In this document: piece by piece, positions 1 through 6,428 of the stretch | How the letters are laid out: every line of letters starts with the position of its first letter | Numbering within the stretch: position 1 is the first letter of the stretch | DNA from: Solobacterium sp. | Lineage (GTDB): Bacteria; Bacillota_I; Bacilli_A; Erysipelotrichales; Erysipelotrichaceae | Direction: 5' to 3' | NCBI GenBank assembly: GCA_017536845.1 | Contig: JAFWCP010000139.1 | Location: forward strand, 1 to 6,428 | DNA: 6,428 nucleotides | Notes under the pieces: generated by a model | Told to the model about the DNA's origin: nothing | What the model saw: the letters and a program-made list of their open reading frames with translations, nothing else | Database searches by the model: none | Made by a program: the position numbers and the translations under genes

Positions 1-1691
1 AATTCCAGCCCCTTGGCGGCATGGATGGTCATCATCTTTACCTTGTCCGGCGCATCCGCCAGGTCGCCGTTGTTCAATAAGGCAATATGGCAGAGATAGG
101 CAGGCAGGTCCACCTCTTCGCCGGCCTGGGTTTCATATTCATAAATCGACTGCTTGAGCTCGGCCAGGTTGTCAAGCCGCTCCTGCGAACCTTCCGTCCT
201 CAGCATTGTCTCATAGCCGCTGTCCTCAAGGATCTGCGTCAGCACTTCCGAAATCTGCTGGTCGCCATACGAGCGGCGGAACTTTTCCACCAGGTCGATG
301 AAGCTCTTTGCCTTTGTTCCGGAGAAAATCTCATCCTCGCATGTCCGCAGCAGGCTTTCATACAGCGTGCAGCCGTGTTCCCTGGCATAATTCTGCAGGA
401 AGGCGATCCGGCGCTTGCCGATATTGCGTTTGGGCACGTTGACAATGCGCAGAAACGAAAGGTCATCCTGATAGGCAATCATCCGCAGATAGCAGACGGC
501 ATCCTTGATTTCCATCCTTCCGTAAAACGGCACCCCGCTGTAGATGACATAAGGCAGATGGCGGTCGACAAAGGCATCTTCAATCGGCCTTGTCACATAG
601 TGGGCACGGTAGAGGATCGCAATTTCCCGGTAATCAACCCCTTCCGCCTTGAGCTTTTCGATTTCATCGGCGATCCAGTCCGCCTCGCTGCCGGCCGTTG
701 CAGCATGGTGGTAGCGCACCGGCAGGCCGTCCGCACTGACGGCGGACAGCTCCTTTTTGATCCGTGTCTTATTGGCATTGATCAAAGAGTTGACGCAGGC
801 AATGATCTGCGGGGTGGAACGGTAGTTCTTCGTAAGCATGATGGTTTTCACATCCGGGAAATTCTCGCTGAAGTCCAGCAGGAACTTCTGGTTGGCGCCG
901 CGCCAGGTATAGATGGTCTGGTCAGGGTCGCCGACGATGAAGAGGTTATGATGGTACTGGCAGAGCACCTTCATCAGCTCATACTGCGGTTCGTCAATGT
1001 CCTGAAACTCATCGATCATGATGTATTCCAGCCGTTTCTGCCACTTCAGCCGGATTTCCTCATTCTCCCGGAAGATATACAGGGTCAGGAAAATCAGGTC
1101 ATTGTAATCCAGGCCGAAGCACTTCTTCTGCTGGTAAAGATACCCGTAGAACAGGATATCCTTGACCTGCGTCGCATCCATATACATCCTGTACAGGTCC
1201 TGCACCGACATCCGGGTCAGGTGCAGATAGTATTCCCTTTCATAGACGCCCTTGCGCATCTCAAAGTAATCCCGGGCATCGGAAAAGGTCATATCCTTGA
1301 GCGTCAGCCCTCTTTCCTCATAGATGATTTTCAGCATAGCGTCAATGTCGGCATTGTCCAGCACCAGAAAGCTTTTCGGATACTGCACGGCATGGCTGTC
1401 CTCCTGCAGCACGGAAACGCAGAAACCATGGAAGGTATTGATAAAGCCGGTATCGTTGTCCCCGGTCAGGGCATGGATCCGCTGGCGCATTTCCGCCGCC
1501 GCCTTGTTGGTAAAGGTCACGCAGAGGATATTGCCGGGACGGATGCCCAGCTCATTGACCAGATAGGCAAAACGATGCGTCAAGGCCCTGGTCTTGCCGC
1601 TGCCGGCCCCGGCCACCACCCGGATGCAGCCTTCTGTTTCGGTAACCGCTTCTCTTTGTTCTTCATTCAATCCTGCCAGTACATCTTCCAT
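1..1691 (-). CDS. UvrD/PcrA-type SF1 ATP-dependent DNA helicase, 3' end beyond the window
   Basis: This is a 3'-to-5' DNA helicase of superfamily 1A, which unwinds DNA with ATP in the cytoplasm during repair and replication restart. The window gives the first 563 residues; family members are usually about 650-780 residues, so the C-terminal part with motif VI is missing at the left edge. Motifs seen in order: Q-motif LNEEQREAV (8-16), Walker A AGAGSGKT (27-34), motif Ia TFTNKAAAEM (59-68), Walker B IDEFQD (226-231), motif III GDPDQTIYTWRGA (254-266), motif IV KNYRS (288-292), a FYGRMEIKD block (389-397) and motif V TIHAAKGLE (555-563). All visible ATP-binding and coupling residues are intact. 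The start is the ATG at 1691-1689, with AAAGAGG eight bases upstream; no better in-frame start lies upstream. Walker B has DEFQD where PcrA usually has DEYQD, and motif III has GDPDQT, so it could be a PcrA orthologue or a UvrD-like paralogue. The family call is secure; orthology to pcrA is not. Confidence 0.96.
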   Translation of the reverse strand, partial: MEDVLAGLNEEQREAVTETEGCIRVVAGAGSGKTRALTHRFAYLVNELGIRPGNILCVTFTNKAAAEMRQRIHALTGDNDTGFINTFHGFCVSVLQEDSHAVQYPKSFLVLDNADIDAMLKIIYEERGLTLKDMTFSDARDYFEMRKGVYEREYYLHLTRMSVQDLYRMYMDATQVKDILFYGYLYQQKKCFGLDYNDLIFLTLYIFRENEEIRLKWQKRLEYIMIDEFQDIDEPQYELMKVLCQYHHNLFIVGDPDQTIYTWRGANQKFLLDFSENFPDVKTIMLTKNYRSTPQIIACVNSLINANKTRIKKELSAVSADGLPVRYHHAATAGSEADWIADEIEKLKAEGVDYREIAILYRAHYVTRPIEDAFVDRHLPYVIYSGVPFYGRMEIKDAVCYLRMIAYQDDLSFLRIVNVPKRNIGKRRIAFLQNYAREHGCTLYESLLRTCEDEIFSGTKAKSFIDLVEKFRRSYGDQQISEVLTQILEDSGYETMLRTEGSQERLDNLAELKQSIYEYETQAGEEVDLPAYLCHIALLNNGDLADAPDKVKMMTIHAAKGLE

Positions 1692-1699
1692 CTTGCAAA

Positions 1700-1706
1700 C
1701 CTCTTT
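1700..1706 (-). promoter_or_regulatory. Ribosome binding site of the helicase gene
   Basis: AAAGAGG on the minus strand lies eight bases before the ATG at 1691-1689. Good spacing and purine content support that start codon. Confidence 0.75.
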
Positions 1707-1710
1707 CGGT

Positions 1711-1716
1711 ATTATA
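1711..1716 (-). promoter_or_regulatory. Possible -10 box (TATAAT) of the helicase gene
   Basis: A perfect TATAAT lies on the minus strand, 19 bases before the helicase start codon. No good -35 is present at 16-18 bases; the nearest candidate, TTGCGG, is 20 bases upstream. Transcription from here would start near 1704, at the edge of the ribosome binding site, giving a very short leader. It may be a real promoter or a chance match in the AT-rich gap. Confidence 0.4.
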
Positions 1717-1763
1717 CCCGATTTGTCTTTTCTTTGCCGCAAACTGCTCTGATCCCGCCGGAA

Positions 1764-1783
1764 AAGCCGGGTGGCCCCGGCTT
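1764..1783 (-). terminator. Hairpin terminator after the 1031-residue secreted protein gene
   Basis: Read on the minus strand, AAGCCGGG, a GCCA loop and CCCGGCTT form a perfect 8-bp GC-rich stem that runs into TTTTCC. It begins 17 bases after the stop codon at 1803-1801. The T-run is short, so termination may be partial. Its position and stem match the hairpin after the upstream paralogue (5110-5135), which supports it as a true terminator. It separates the secreted-protein gene from the helicase. Confidence 0.7.
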
Positions 1784-1800
1784 CCTTGATTCAGAAATCT

Positions 1801-4800
1801 TTACTGTGCATAGGCAATGGCCTGCAGGTAATACCCATACAGGGCCTTTGCCGTATTCTTTGCCGTAAGCGAAACGGTGTCATCCGCCAGGGCCGACTGC
1901 ACATAGGAGAGAGCTGATGCAGCTATTGTCTTTCTGCCGTTGACCGTCACCGTATATGTATCGCCAAGCATATGGGCGGAAATCCCCGGCACGCTCAGGA
2001 CGTACCAGCTGCCGCTCTTTGCCGCCGTCGTATTCATCACCGCATTGCCGTCCTTGTCCGTAACGACGATGTCCGCGGCGGAAGCTTTCTCATACGGGCT
2101 GAGATAGAAGTTCAGCGTGGTCAGGGCATCCAGGCTCAGGGAGAAGCTTCCCTGGCTGACCGTGTCGTTGGCGGTAAATGTGACATCGTATCCGGAAATA
2201 CCGGCGGGCAGGGCAAGGTCAGCATACAGCTTCGCCATCTGGATGTGGTCAGGACCGCCCGCCAGGCTCTTCTGCGCATAATACCCGTAGTTGTTCAGGG
2301 CCCTGGCAAGCTTTTCCGCCTTCCTGTAAGCAGGAACAGCGTCCGCCTGGTCAACAATGGCATGCAGGTAGTTTTCCACCGATGTGACCAGGGAAACCTC
2401 TCTGGTACTGCCTTCCTCCTCATAGCGCAGGATGGCAGTGATGGTATCTGCCATCGCCACGGCATTGACGCCGCAGCTGAACCGGTACAGCGTCCCGTTA
2501 CGGCCTGCGGAAGAGGCGGGAATTTCTTTCTCAAAGTCTTTCGTCCGGATGACAACCCGGGCGCTGCTGCGGTACTGATCGGGAATTGCCGCATGGAAGT
2601 TCATGCCGATCTGGCCGGAAAGGACGATGCTGGTGCCGTAAAAAGAAGGCTTTTCCTCTGCCGGCCCGGAAATCCGTGTCCCGTACCAGTCAGTCCCCTG
2701 CCGAGACTGTTTCCATACCTGCATGCCGGAGCTGCCTGTTTTCGCTGCGAAAACCCCGTTCTGATACACCAGATAATAAGCGGAGAGGGAAATGTATTCG
2801 ATCTTCGTCTCATTGCTTTCAATGTCCAGAAGCCATCTGCCCGTCGTATCGCTGAGCGATGCGACTGCCTGCAGCGTTTTCGATCTGACATCGACATAAG
2901 AGCCGGTGGCAGCACTTTGCATGTGGTAAAATCCGGCATGGCTGCCCAGATCAAAGATATAGGGGTCCGTCACATTGGACAACGTGGTTCCGGAAAGCGT
3001 CATGCCCGTATCCGCAAAGGCGGCTGCACCGCTGCTGGCTGCACTTTCATACGTCATGCCGGCCGCAATGCCTTTCAGTACATGCATGCCGGCTGTCTTG
3101 CCAGAGGTAATGACATACCTGCCCTCCAGGCTGTCCGGCCATTCCGTGACCAGTTCATACACATCGTCACGATCATCTTCCGTCATCGTATATACCGCAT
3201 ACAGCACCGCATTGCCGCTCACCTCGTACAACGCTCCCGGAGCAAAGAATTCCGGCCTGTCCGTCGTTTTTTCAATTTCTTCCTGCGACCAGCCGATAAA
3301 GGTCCAGCCATCAGGTTCATCGGCATAGTATGGCAGGACAATGACATCCGCAGTCATGCATTCATCCCGGCCGATCTCACGGCCATCCGCCATGTAGGTG
3401 ATTACAGCCGGCACCTTCTTGGCAAAACCGATCTGAATGGTGCAGTCACTTGCGGCATTGATCAGGAAATCATCCCCGCGCCTTGTCACCTGTGCGCTGC
3501 CGGAGAGAATCTCATACCCTTTGACATAACAGCCATCTTTTGGGACAGCCTTGACCACGACACCGTCAAGGGATACGGAGCCATAACTGCTGTTGTTGGC
3601 AGCGGCGGTAATCTTATGATGACAATAAAGGGCCCAGGTTGAATACACATCCTGCACCGCATCCACATTTCCATGGCCGGGATATGGGTCTTCCGAAGAA
3701 ACGGTGATCGGGAAGGCGGCTTTATTCTTCAGTGCCGCGGCCTCGCTGTATCCTGCATATGCCGGATCCCAGTTTCCAAGCTCCTGTTTTGTCTTCGCCA
3801 GTGCCAGGCCGAAGGTATCGCCGTCTCTGACATAGGCAAGCAGCTTCTGCATGTAGGTTCTCTCACCGTAAAAGGTCACCGACTGGGAATAGCCATAGCA
3901 CACTTCCACACCTTTTTCACGCAGCCCTTTATACATGCCGTCAGTCGCCATGCCAAGGCACATGCACATGTACAGCAGGCTGTGCGGGGCATCCTGATGC
4001 ATGTGGTTGGCAATGCAGGTGCCGCTGACATAGGCATAATCAGGTCCTTTGAGACAGTGGAAATAGGTGCCGAAAGGGCCTTCCTGCCGGGCTGTATCCT
4101 GGCTTGTAATCCCCGCGGATGTTGTCAGGCACAGATACGAACAGTTGGCCCGGGAAGTATAATCTTCATCGTCCCCATAATAATCGGTGTCGCCATGGGA
4201 GTCAAACATCACCAGGCCGCACTGTTCCATGGCGGAAGCGATATTGTCCACGGTCGCATTCTTCATGCTGAAACGGATGCCCGGGCCGCCGGAAGCACTC
4301 TGAAGGTTCTGCCACATGGCCTTATAATAAGGGGAATACTCCGTGAACGTTGCATCCTCATAATCGTCGTTGGATTCCCAGTACGGCTGGATCAGGCCGA
4401 TGGCGGCAGAACCCGGCAGGCCGCCGCTCATCCTGTCATATGCTTCCAGCATGGCTTCTGCTTCCGCTTCGGCTGCATCTCTTTCTGCCTGGGTCGGGTC
4501 ATCGTCGGTGCGGTGCAGTTCTGCTTCCATGCGCGGGCTGTAGCAGCAGGGAATGCCGGTCGTGGTCTCCCAGACCAGGAAGTACCCGTTTGCCTGCAGT
4601 GATCCGGGCACATAGGTTTCCGACGATTCGACGGCTTCAATCACCGCCGGGATCATGGCGACATAATCCGCTTTGCGCAGATGGCCGATGCCGCCGCAGA
4701 CAGCTGCCGCCTGTTCCCTGACTTCTTCGATTTTCGCAAAGACATCGCCTTCCAGAAGGGCGTAGTCTTCTTCCGTGTAGACATACACGTCTTTGTCCCC

Positions 4801-4896
4801 TGCCGTTTCTTCCGCTTCGGCCGCAATACCGGCTGTATTGAAAACCGTCATGACAGTCAGAAGAAAAACAAGGATCTGCTTCAACAGTTGATTCAT
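1801..4896 (-). CDS. Secreted multidomain protein with predicted caspase-fold peptidase-like domain and InlB/Flg_new repeat
   Basis: Complete 1031-residue protein. Residues 1-28 are a signal peptide: short N-region with Lys6, hydrophobic core 8-19, likely cleavage near AEA (26-28). Residues about 160-395 resemble clan CD cysteine peptidases: a hydrophobic strand ends in FDSHGD (His234, Gly235), and a second strand ends in MCMCLGM (Cys311, Cys313), then a GLREKGVEVCYGY stretch (324-336) like the helix and strand that follow the catalytic Cys in such folds. Residues about 497-570 are one InlB-B/Flg_new-type repeat (TFIGWS, then FFAPGALYEV and LYAVY). Residues about 578-730 are beta-rich, with YVITS and YYLVYQNGVF, possibly trefoil-like. 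Residues about 752-1031 are an internally duplicated module. No LPXTG, membrane segment or SLH domain is seen at the C-terminus, so it is probably exported and released or held non-covalently. The start has AAGGAG eight bases upstream. Coding and secretion are secure; peptidase activity is inferred from motifs only and could be lost or different. Confidence 0.94.
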   Translation of the reverse strand: MNQLLKQILVFLLTVMTVFNTAGIAAEAEETAGDKDVYVYTEEDYALLEGDVFAKIEEVREQAAAVCGGIGHLRKADYVAMIPAVIEAVESSETYVPGSLQANGYFLVWETTTGIPCCYSPRMEAELHRTDDDPTQAERDAAEAEAEAMLEAYDRMSGGLPGSAAIGLIQPYWESNDDYEDATFTEYSPYYKAMWQNLQSASGGPGIRFSMKNATVDNIASAMEQCGLVMFDSHGDTDYYGDDEDYTSRANCSYLCLTTSAGITSQDTARQEGPFGTYFHCLKGPDYAYVSGTCIANHMHQDAPHSLLYMCMCLGMATDGMYKGLREKGVEVCYGYSQSVTFYGERTYMQKLLAYVRDGDTFGLALAKTKQELGNWDPAYAGYSEAAALKNKAAFPITVSSEDPYPGHGNVDAVQDVYSTWALYCHHKITAAANNSSYGSVSLDGVVVKAVPKDGCYVKGYEILSGSAQVTRRGDDFLINAASDCTIQIGFAKKVPAVITYMADGREIGRDECMTADVIVLPYYADEPDGWTFIGWSQEEIEKTTDRPEFFAPGALYEVSGNAVLYAVYTMTEDDRDDVYELVTEWPDSLEGRYVITSGKTAGMHVLKGIAAGMTYESAASSGAAAFADTGMTLSGTTLSNVTDPYIFDLGSHAGFYHMQSAATGSYVDVRSKTLQAVASLSDTTGRWLLDIESNETKIEYISLSAYYLVYQNGVFAAKTGSSGMQVWKQSRQGTDWYGTRISGPAEEKPSFYGTSIVLSGQIGMNFHAAIPDQYRSSARVVIRTKDFEKEIPASSAGRNGTLYRFSCGVNAVAMADTITAILRYEEEGSTREVSLVTSVENYLHAIVDQADAVPAYRKAEKLARALNNYGYYAQKSLAGGPDHIQMAKLYADLALPAGISGYDVTFTANDTVSQGSFSLSLDALTTLNFYLSPYEKASAADIVVTDKDGNAVMNTTAAKSGSWYVLSVPGISAHMLGDTYTVTVNGRKTIAASALSYVQSALADDTVSLTAKNTAKALYGYYLQAIAYAQ
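1804..2640 (-). repeat. Internal duplication inside the C-terminal module (two half-repeats)
   Basis: Half A is residues about 753-875 (2640-2272) and half B about 917-1031 (2148-1804). They align as follows: LSGQIGMNFHAAIPDQY with LDALTTLNFYLSPYEKA; LYRFSCGVNAVAMADTITA with WYVLSVPGISAHMLGDTYTV; SVENYLHAIVDQ with ALSYVQSALAD; and ARALNNYGYYAQ with AKALYGYYLQAIAYAQ. Each half reads as a beta-rich stretch followed by a tyrosine-rich helix. Similarity is clear in pattern but low in identity, so the duplication is old. Confidence 0.6.
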
Positions 4897-4904
4897 GCTT
4901 CAGA

Positions 4905-4910
4905 CTCCTT
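4905..4910 (-). promoter_or_regulatory. Ribosome binding site of the 1031-residue secreted protein gene
   Basis: AAGGAG lies eight bases before the ATG at 4896-4894. It fixes the start directly in front of a good signal peptide. Confidence 0.88.
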
Positions 4911-4920
4911 CACTTCCTGC

Positions 4921-4977
4921 CGCATTTCTTCATGCGTCAATCAGCCAGAATCCGCGGAAAAGGCGTCCTGCCCTTTT
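4921..4977 (-). other. Leader with two small inverted repeats upstream of the secreted protein gene
   Basis: The predicted 5' leader (about 5000 to 4897) holds two short hairpins on the minus strand: AAAAGG and CCTTTT around an 8-base loop (4958-4963 with 4972-4977), and CGCAT and ATGCG around GAAGAA (4921-4925 with 4932-4936), the latter ten bases before the ribosome binding site. Both stems are short (5-6 bp). I recognise no known riboswitch or leader peptide; they could affect translation or mRNA stability, or be chance. Confidence 0.3.
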
Positions 4978-5006
4978 CTGAACCGGACTCTGATCTGCTT
5001 TTCATG

Positions 5007-5034
5007 ATTGTATCATACTATGTTTTCCAGTAAA
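5007..5034 (-). promoter_or_regulatory. Likely sigma-A-type promoter of the 1031-residue secreted protein gene
   Basis: On the minus strand TTTACT (5034-5029, four of six matches to TTGACA), a 16-base spacer and TACAAT (5012-5007, five of six matches to TATAAT). An overlapping TATGAT at 5017-5012 is a second -10 candidate but has no matching -35. The element sits between the terminator of the upstream gene and the start codon, leaving a leader of about 104 nt. Confidence 0.55.
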
Positions 5035-5109
5035 CGGGTCTGTCAGTTGATGGAGCCCGGTCAATGTACGCCGGATTGATGGAAGCAATCCTTCTGTACC
5101 TGCCGTAAG

Positions 5110-5135
5110 AAAACCGGGCGTTTCCGCCCGGCTTT
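5110..5135 (-). terminator. Rho-independent terminator after the truncated upstream secreted-protein gene
   Basis: On the minus strand AAAGCCGGGCG, a GAAA tetraloop and CGCCCGGTTTT form an 11-bp stem with one G-U pair, followed by CTT. It begins 18 bases after the stop codon at 5156-5154. It is the stronger of the two terminators and indicates that the two secreted-protein genes are separate transcription units. Confidence 0.85.
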
Positions 5136-5153
5136 CATGACGTTCAGATGTTT

Positions 5154-6428
5154 TTACTTCGCATAGGTGATGGCTTCCAGGTAATACCCGTACAAGGCCA
5201 TGGCCGTATCCTTATCAGCCTGGGAAAGGCTGTCGTTTGTCTGTACTTTCTGTACATAGGACAAAGCAGAAGCGGAAATCGCATCATTGCCGTTGATCTT
5301 TACCGTATACGCATCCCCCAGCATATGGGCGGAGATATCCGGAATGCTCAGGATGTACCAGCTGTCGACCCGTGCCGTTGCTGTATTGTCCACCTCATTG
5401 CCGTACCTGTCAGTGACGGTAATGTTCTGGGCGGAAACCGTTTCATACGGGCTCAGGTAGAAGTTGAGCGTGGTCCTGGAATCCAGGCTCAGCGAGAAAC
5501 TCCTCTGGGTGACAAACTCATTGTCCTCAGCTGTGACATCAAAGCCTTCAATGCTTTCCGGCAGGGCGAGGTCATCATACAGTTCGGCCATTTTGACGTG
5601 GTTGGGGCCGTCCGGCAGGCTCAGCTGGGCATAATACCCATAATTGTTCAGAGCCTTGGCCAGCATTTCTGCCTTCTTGTAAGCAGCAACGTTATCAGCC
5701 TGTTCGACGATGGTATTCAGGTAGTTTTCAACCGATGTTTCCTTGACGATCTCTTCGGTACGGCCTTTGTCCTCGTAGCTGAAGACAACGGTGATGGTGT
5801 CAGCCATCTCCACGGAGGTCACACCGCAGGTAAAGTGGTACAGCGTACCTTCGTGGCTGACGTCAGACGCGGGAATTGCATCACTTTCCGTATCGCCGAT
5901 CCGGAAGGCCATCCTGGCACTTTCCTGATACGGCTCGGGGATCGTCACGTAGAAATTCATGCCGATCTGGCCGGAGAGGACAACGCTGATGCCGTAGAAG
6001 GAAGGCTTTTCCGGTTCTGTAACCTGGGTTGCGTAGTAGACTGTCCCCTGCGGTGCCTGCTTCCAGAGATAAATCCCCGGAGAACTTGTCAGAGCACAGA
6101 AGACGCCGTTGTCAAATGACAGGTACCGGCCAACGCCTGCCTTGGCCATTGCCTTTTCACCGCTCATCTCCAAAGTCCATGTGCAGGACAGGGCACTGTA
6201 TGACTTGACGGTCTGCAGTTTTTTGGAAGTGACGGCAACGTACGCACCGGTATCGGTGCTCTGGATGGTATATTTATTGCTCTTCTTTGCGATATCAAAG
6301 GTATAGCTGTCTGTGACATTCAGCAGTTTGCCGTCAGAAAGCGCCATGCCTGTATCCGCAAGGGCTTCCTGGCCGCCGTTGTAGGCTGTTTCATAAGACT
6401 TGCCGGATGCAATTCCCTTCATGACATA
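5154..6428 (-). CDS. Secreted-protein paralogue, C-terminal 424 residues only (5' end beyond the window)
   Basis: Open reading frame that enters from the right edge and stops at TAA 5156-5154. The first complete codons are Tyr-Val-Met; the Met at 6422-6420 is internal, because the preceding codons stay open, no ribosome binding site can be placed, and this point aligns with residue 607 of the 1031-residue neighbour. Visible residues about 1-125 match the neighbour's beta-rich YVITS-type domain (LADTGMAL, LLNVTD, GAYVAV, RYLSFDNGVF, IYLWKQ). Residues 144-424 match its internally duplicated C-terminal module throughout, ending YGYYLEAITYAK. There is no membrane segment or LPXTG sorting signal at the C-terminus. 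Whether the missing N-terminal part also has a signal peptide and caspase-like domain cannot be seen. Export is inferred from the homology. Function is unknown: the visible part has no recognisable catalytic residues and more likely serves binding, attachment or folding. Confidence 0.93.
   Translation of the reverse strand, partial: YVMKGIASGKSYETAYNGGQEALADTGMALSDGKLLNVTDSYTFDIAKKSNKYTIQSTDTGAYVAVTSKKLQTVKSYSALSCTWTLEMSGEKAMAKAGVGRYLSFDNGVFCALTSSPGIYLWKQAPQGTVYYATQVTEPEKPSFYGISVVLSGQIGMNFYVTIPEPYQESARMAFRIGDTESDAIPASDVSHEGTLYHFTCGVTSVEMADTITVVFSYEDKGRTEEIVKETSVENYLNTIVEQADNVAAYKKAEMLAKALNNYGYYAQLSLPDGPNHVKMAELYDDLALPESIEGFDVTAEDNEFVTQRSFSLSLDSRTTLNFYLSPYETVSAQNITVTDRYGNEVDNTATARVDSWYILSIPDISAHMLGDAYTVKINGNDAISASALSYVQKVQTNDSLSQADKDTAMALYGYYLEAITYAK
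5157..5996 (-). repeat. Internal duplication in the C-terminal module of the truncated paralogue
   Basis: The same two half-repeats are seen here: half A at about 5996-5625 (LSGQIGMNFYVTIPEPY through ALNNYGYYAQ) and half B at about 5501-5157 (SFSLSLDSRTTLNFYLSPYE through ALYGYYLEAITYAK). The two-half structure is kept in both paralogues, so it is older than the tandem gene duplication. Confidence 0.6.

Larger units (their letters stand above)
1764..3084 (-). repeat. Direct repeat, copy 1: shared 3' gene unit of the tandem paralogues
   Basis: This stretch encodes residues 605-1031 of the full-length secreted protein plus the stop and terminator, and aligns along its length with 5110-6428 in the same orientation. 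Shared protein blocks include LSGQIGMNF, TSVENYL-type and ALNNYGYYAQ segments, SFSLSLD, TLNFYLSPYE and ISAHMLGD. After both stop codons TCTGAA occurs at the same offset, followed by a GCCGGG-stem hairpin. The copies are diverged but by eye more than half of the residues are identical. The left-hand limit of the homology in the other copy lies outside the window. Confidence 0.9.
5110..6428 (-). repeat. Direct repeat, copy 2: shared 3' gene unit of the tandem paralogues
   Basis: Partner of 1764-3084. It covers all of the visible part of the truncated upstream gene and its terminator. The repeat probably continues past the right edge, because the first visible codons (Tyr, Val, Met, then KGIASG) already align with HVLKGIAAG of the other protein. 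Confidence 0.9.

Noticed and set aside
87..1868. 593-codon open frame on the plus strand
   Set aside because: It lies opposite the helicase gene, whose minus-strand product carries all expected SF1 motifs in order. The plus-strand product shows no recognisable domain; it is an antisense open frame caused by codon bias.
1972..3642. 556-codon plus-strand frame that resembles the plus-strand frame at 5148-6119
   Set aside because: The two plus-strand products look similar to each other (for example both contain an AQDVPA block), which could be mistaken for a conserved gene family. The similarity is a by-product of the duplicated minus-strand genes they lie opposite, which have the ribosome binding site, signal peptide and known repeat.
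4017..4020. Cys294 (SGTCIANH) as the catalytic cysteine
   Set aside because: It lies 60 residues after His234 and is followed by Ile, not the small residue seen after most clan CD nucleophiles. The Cys313 block, followed by a helix and a GxEVxYGY strand, fits the fold better. Not excluded outright.
3673..4602. 309-codon plus-strand frame
   Set aside because: Antisense to the caspase-like domain region of the minus-strand gene; no start signal or domain seen.
5036..5109. Search for a small gene or regulatory RNA between the upstream terminator and the promoter
   Set aside because: No start codon with ribosome binding site, no long open frame and no convincing inverted repeat was seen on either strand.
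6420..6422. ATG as the start of a 422-residue protein
   Set aside because: The frame remains open to the window edge, and the codon aligns with an internal position of the paralogue, so it is an internal methionine of a longer gene.

Overview
The window reads almost entirely on the minus strand and holds three genes, two of them cut by the window edges. In minus-strand order they are: (1) the 3' part of a gene for a large secreted protein (5154-6428, its 5' end lies beyond the right edge); (2) a complete gene for a 1031-residue secreted protein (1801-4896) with a predicted caspase-fold peptidase-like domain, one InlB/Flg_new-type repeat and a long C-terminal region shared with gene 1; (3) a UvrD/PcrA-type superfamily 1 DNA helicase (1-1691, its 3' end lies beyond the left edge). 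No RNA gene, insertion sequence, CRISPR array or attachment site was seen.

The organism is probably a gut-type Bacillota (Firmicutes), for example from Clostridia or Erysipelotrichia, with moderately high GC. The reasons are strong AAGGAG-type ribosome binding sites, the InlB/Flg_new surface repeat, and a C-terminal secreted module that I associate with such bacteria. No marker in the window settles the family.

Layout: each secreted-protein gene is followed, 17-18 bases after its stop codon, by a hairpin terminator built on a GCCGGG stem (5110-5135 and 1764-1783). The full-length gene has its own likely promoter (5007-5034) and a leader of about 104 nt. The helicase has a perfect TATAAT (1711-1716) just ahead of its ribosome binding site. 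The three genes therefore look like three consecutive same-strand transcription units rather than one operon.

The main point of interest is genes 1 and 2. They are tandem paralogues that share at least their last 424-427 residues and also their terminators, so a whole 3' gene unit was duplicated. Within each protein the last ~280 residues are themselves an ancient internal duplication (two halves, each a beta-rich stretch followed by a tyrosine-rich helix). The N-terminal half of gene 2 carries a Ser-His-Gly block and a later Cys-Leu-Gly block in the spacing and context of clan CD (caspase/gingipain-like) peptidases. The pair may be a secreted protease-like system, but substrate and biological role cannot be read from the sequence. 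The helicase is a housekeeping-type DNA repair/replication gene and I see no functional link to the secreted proteins.
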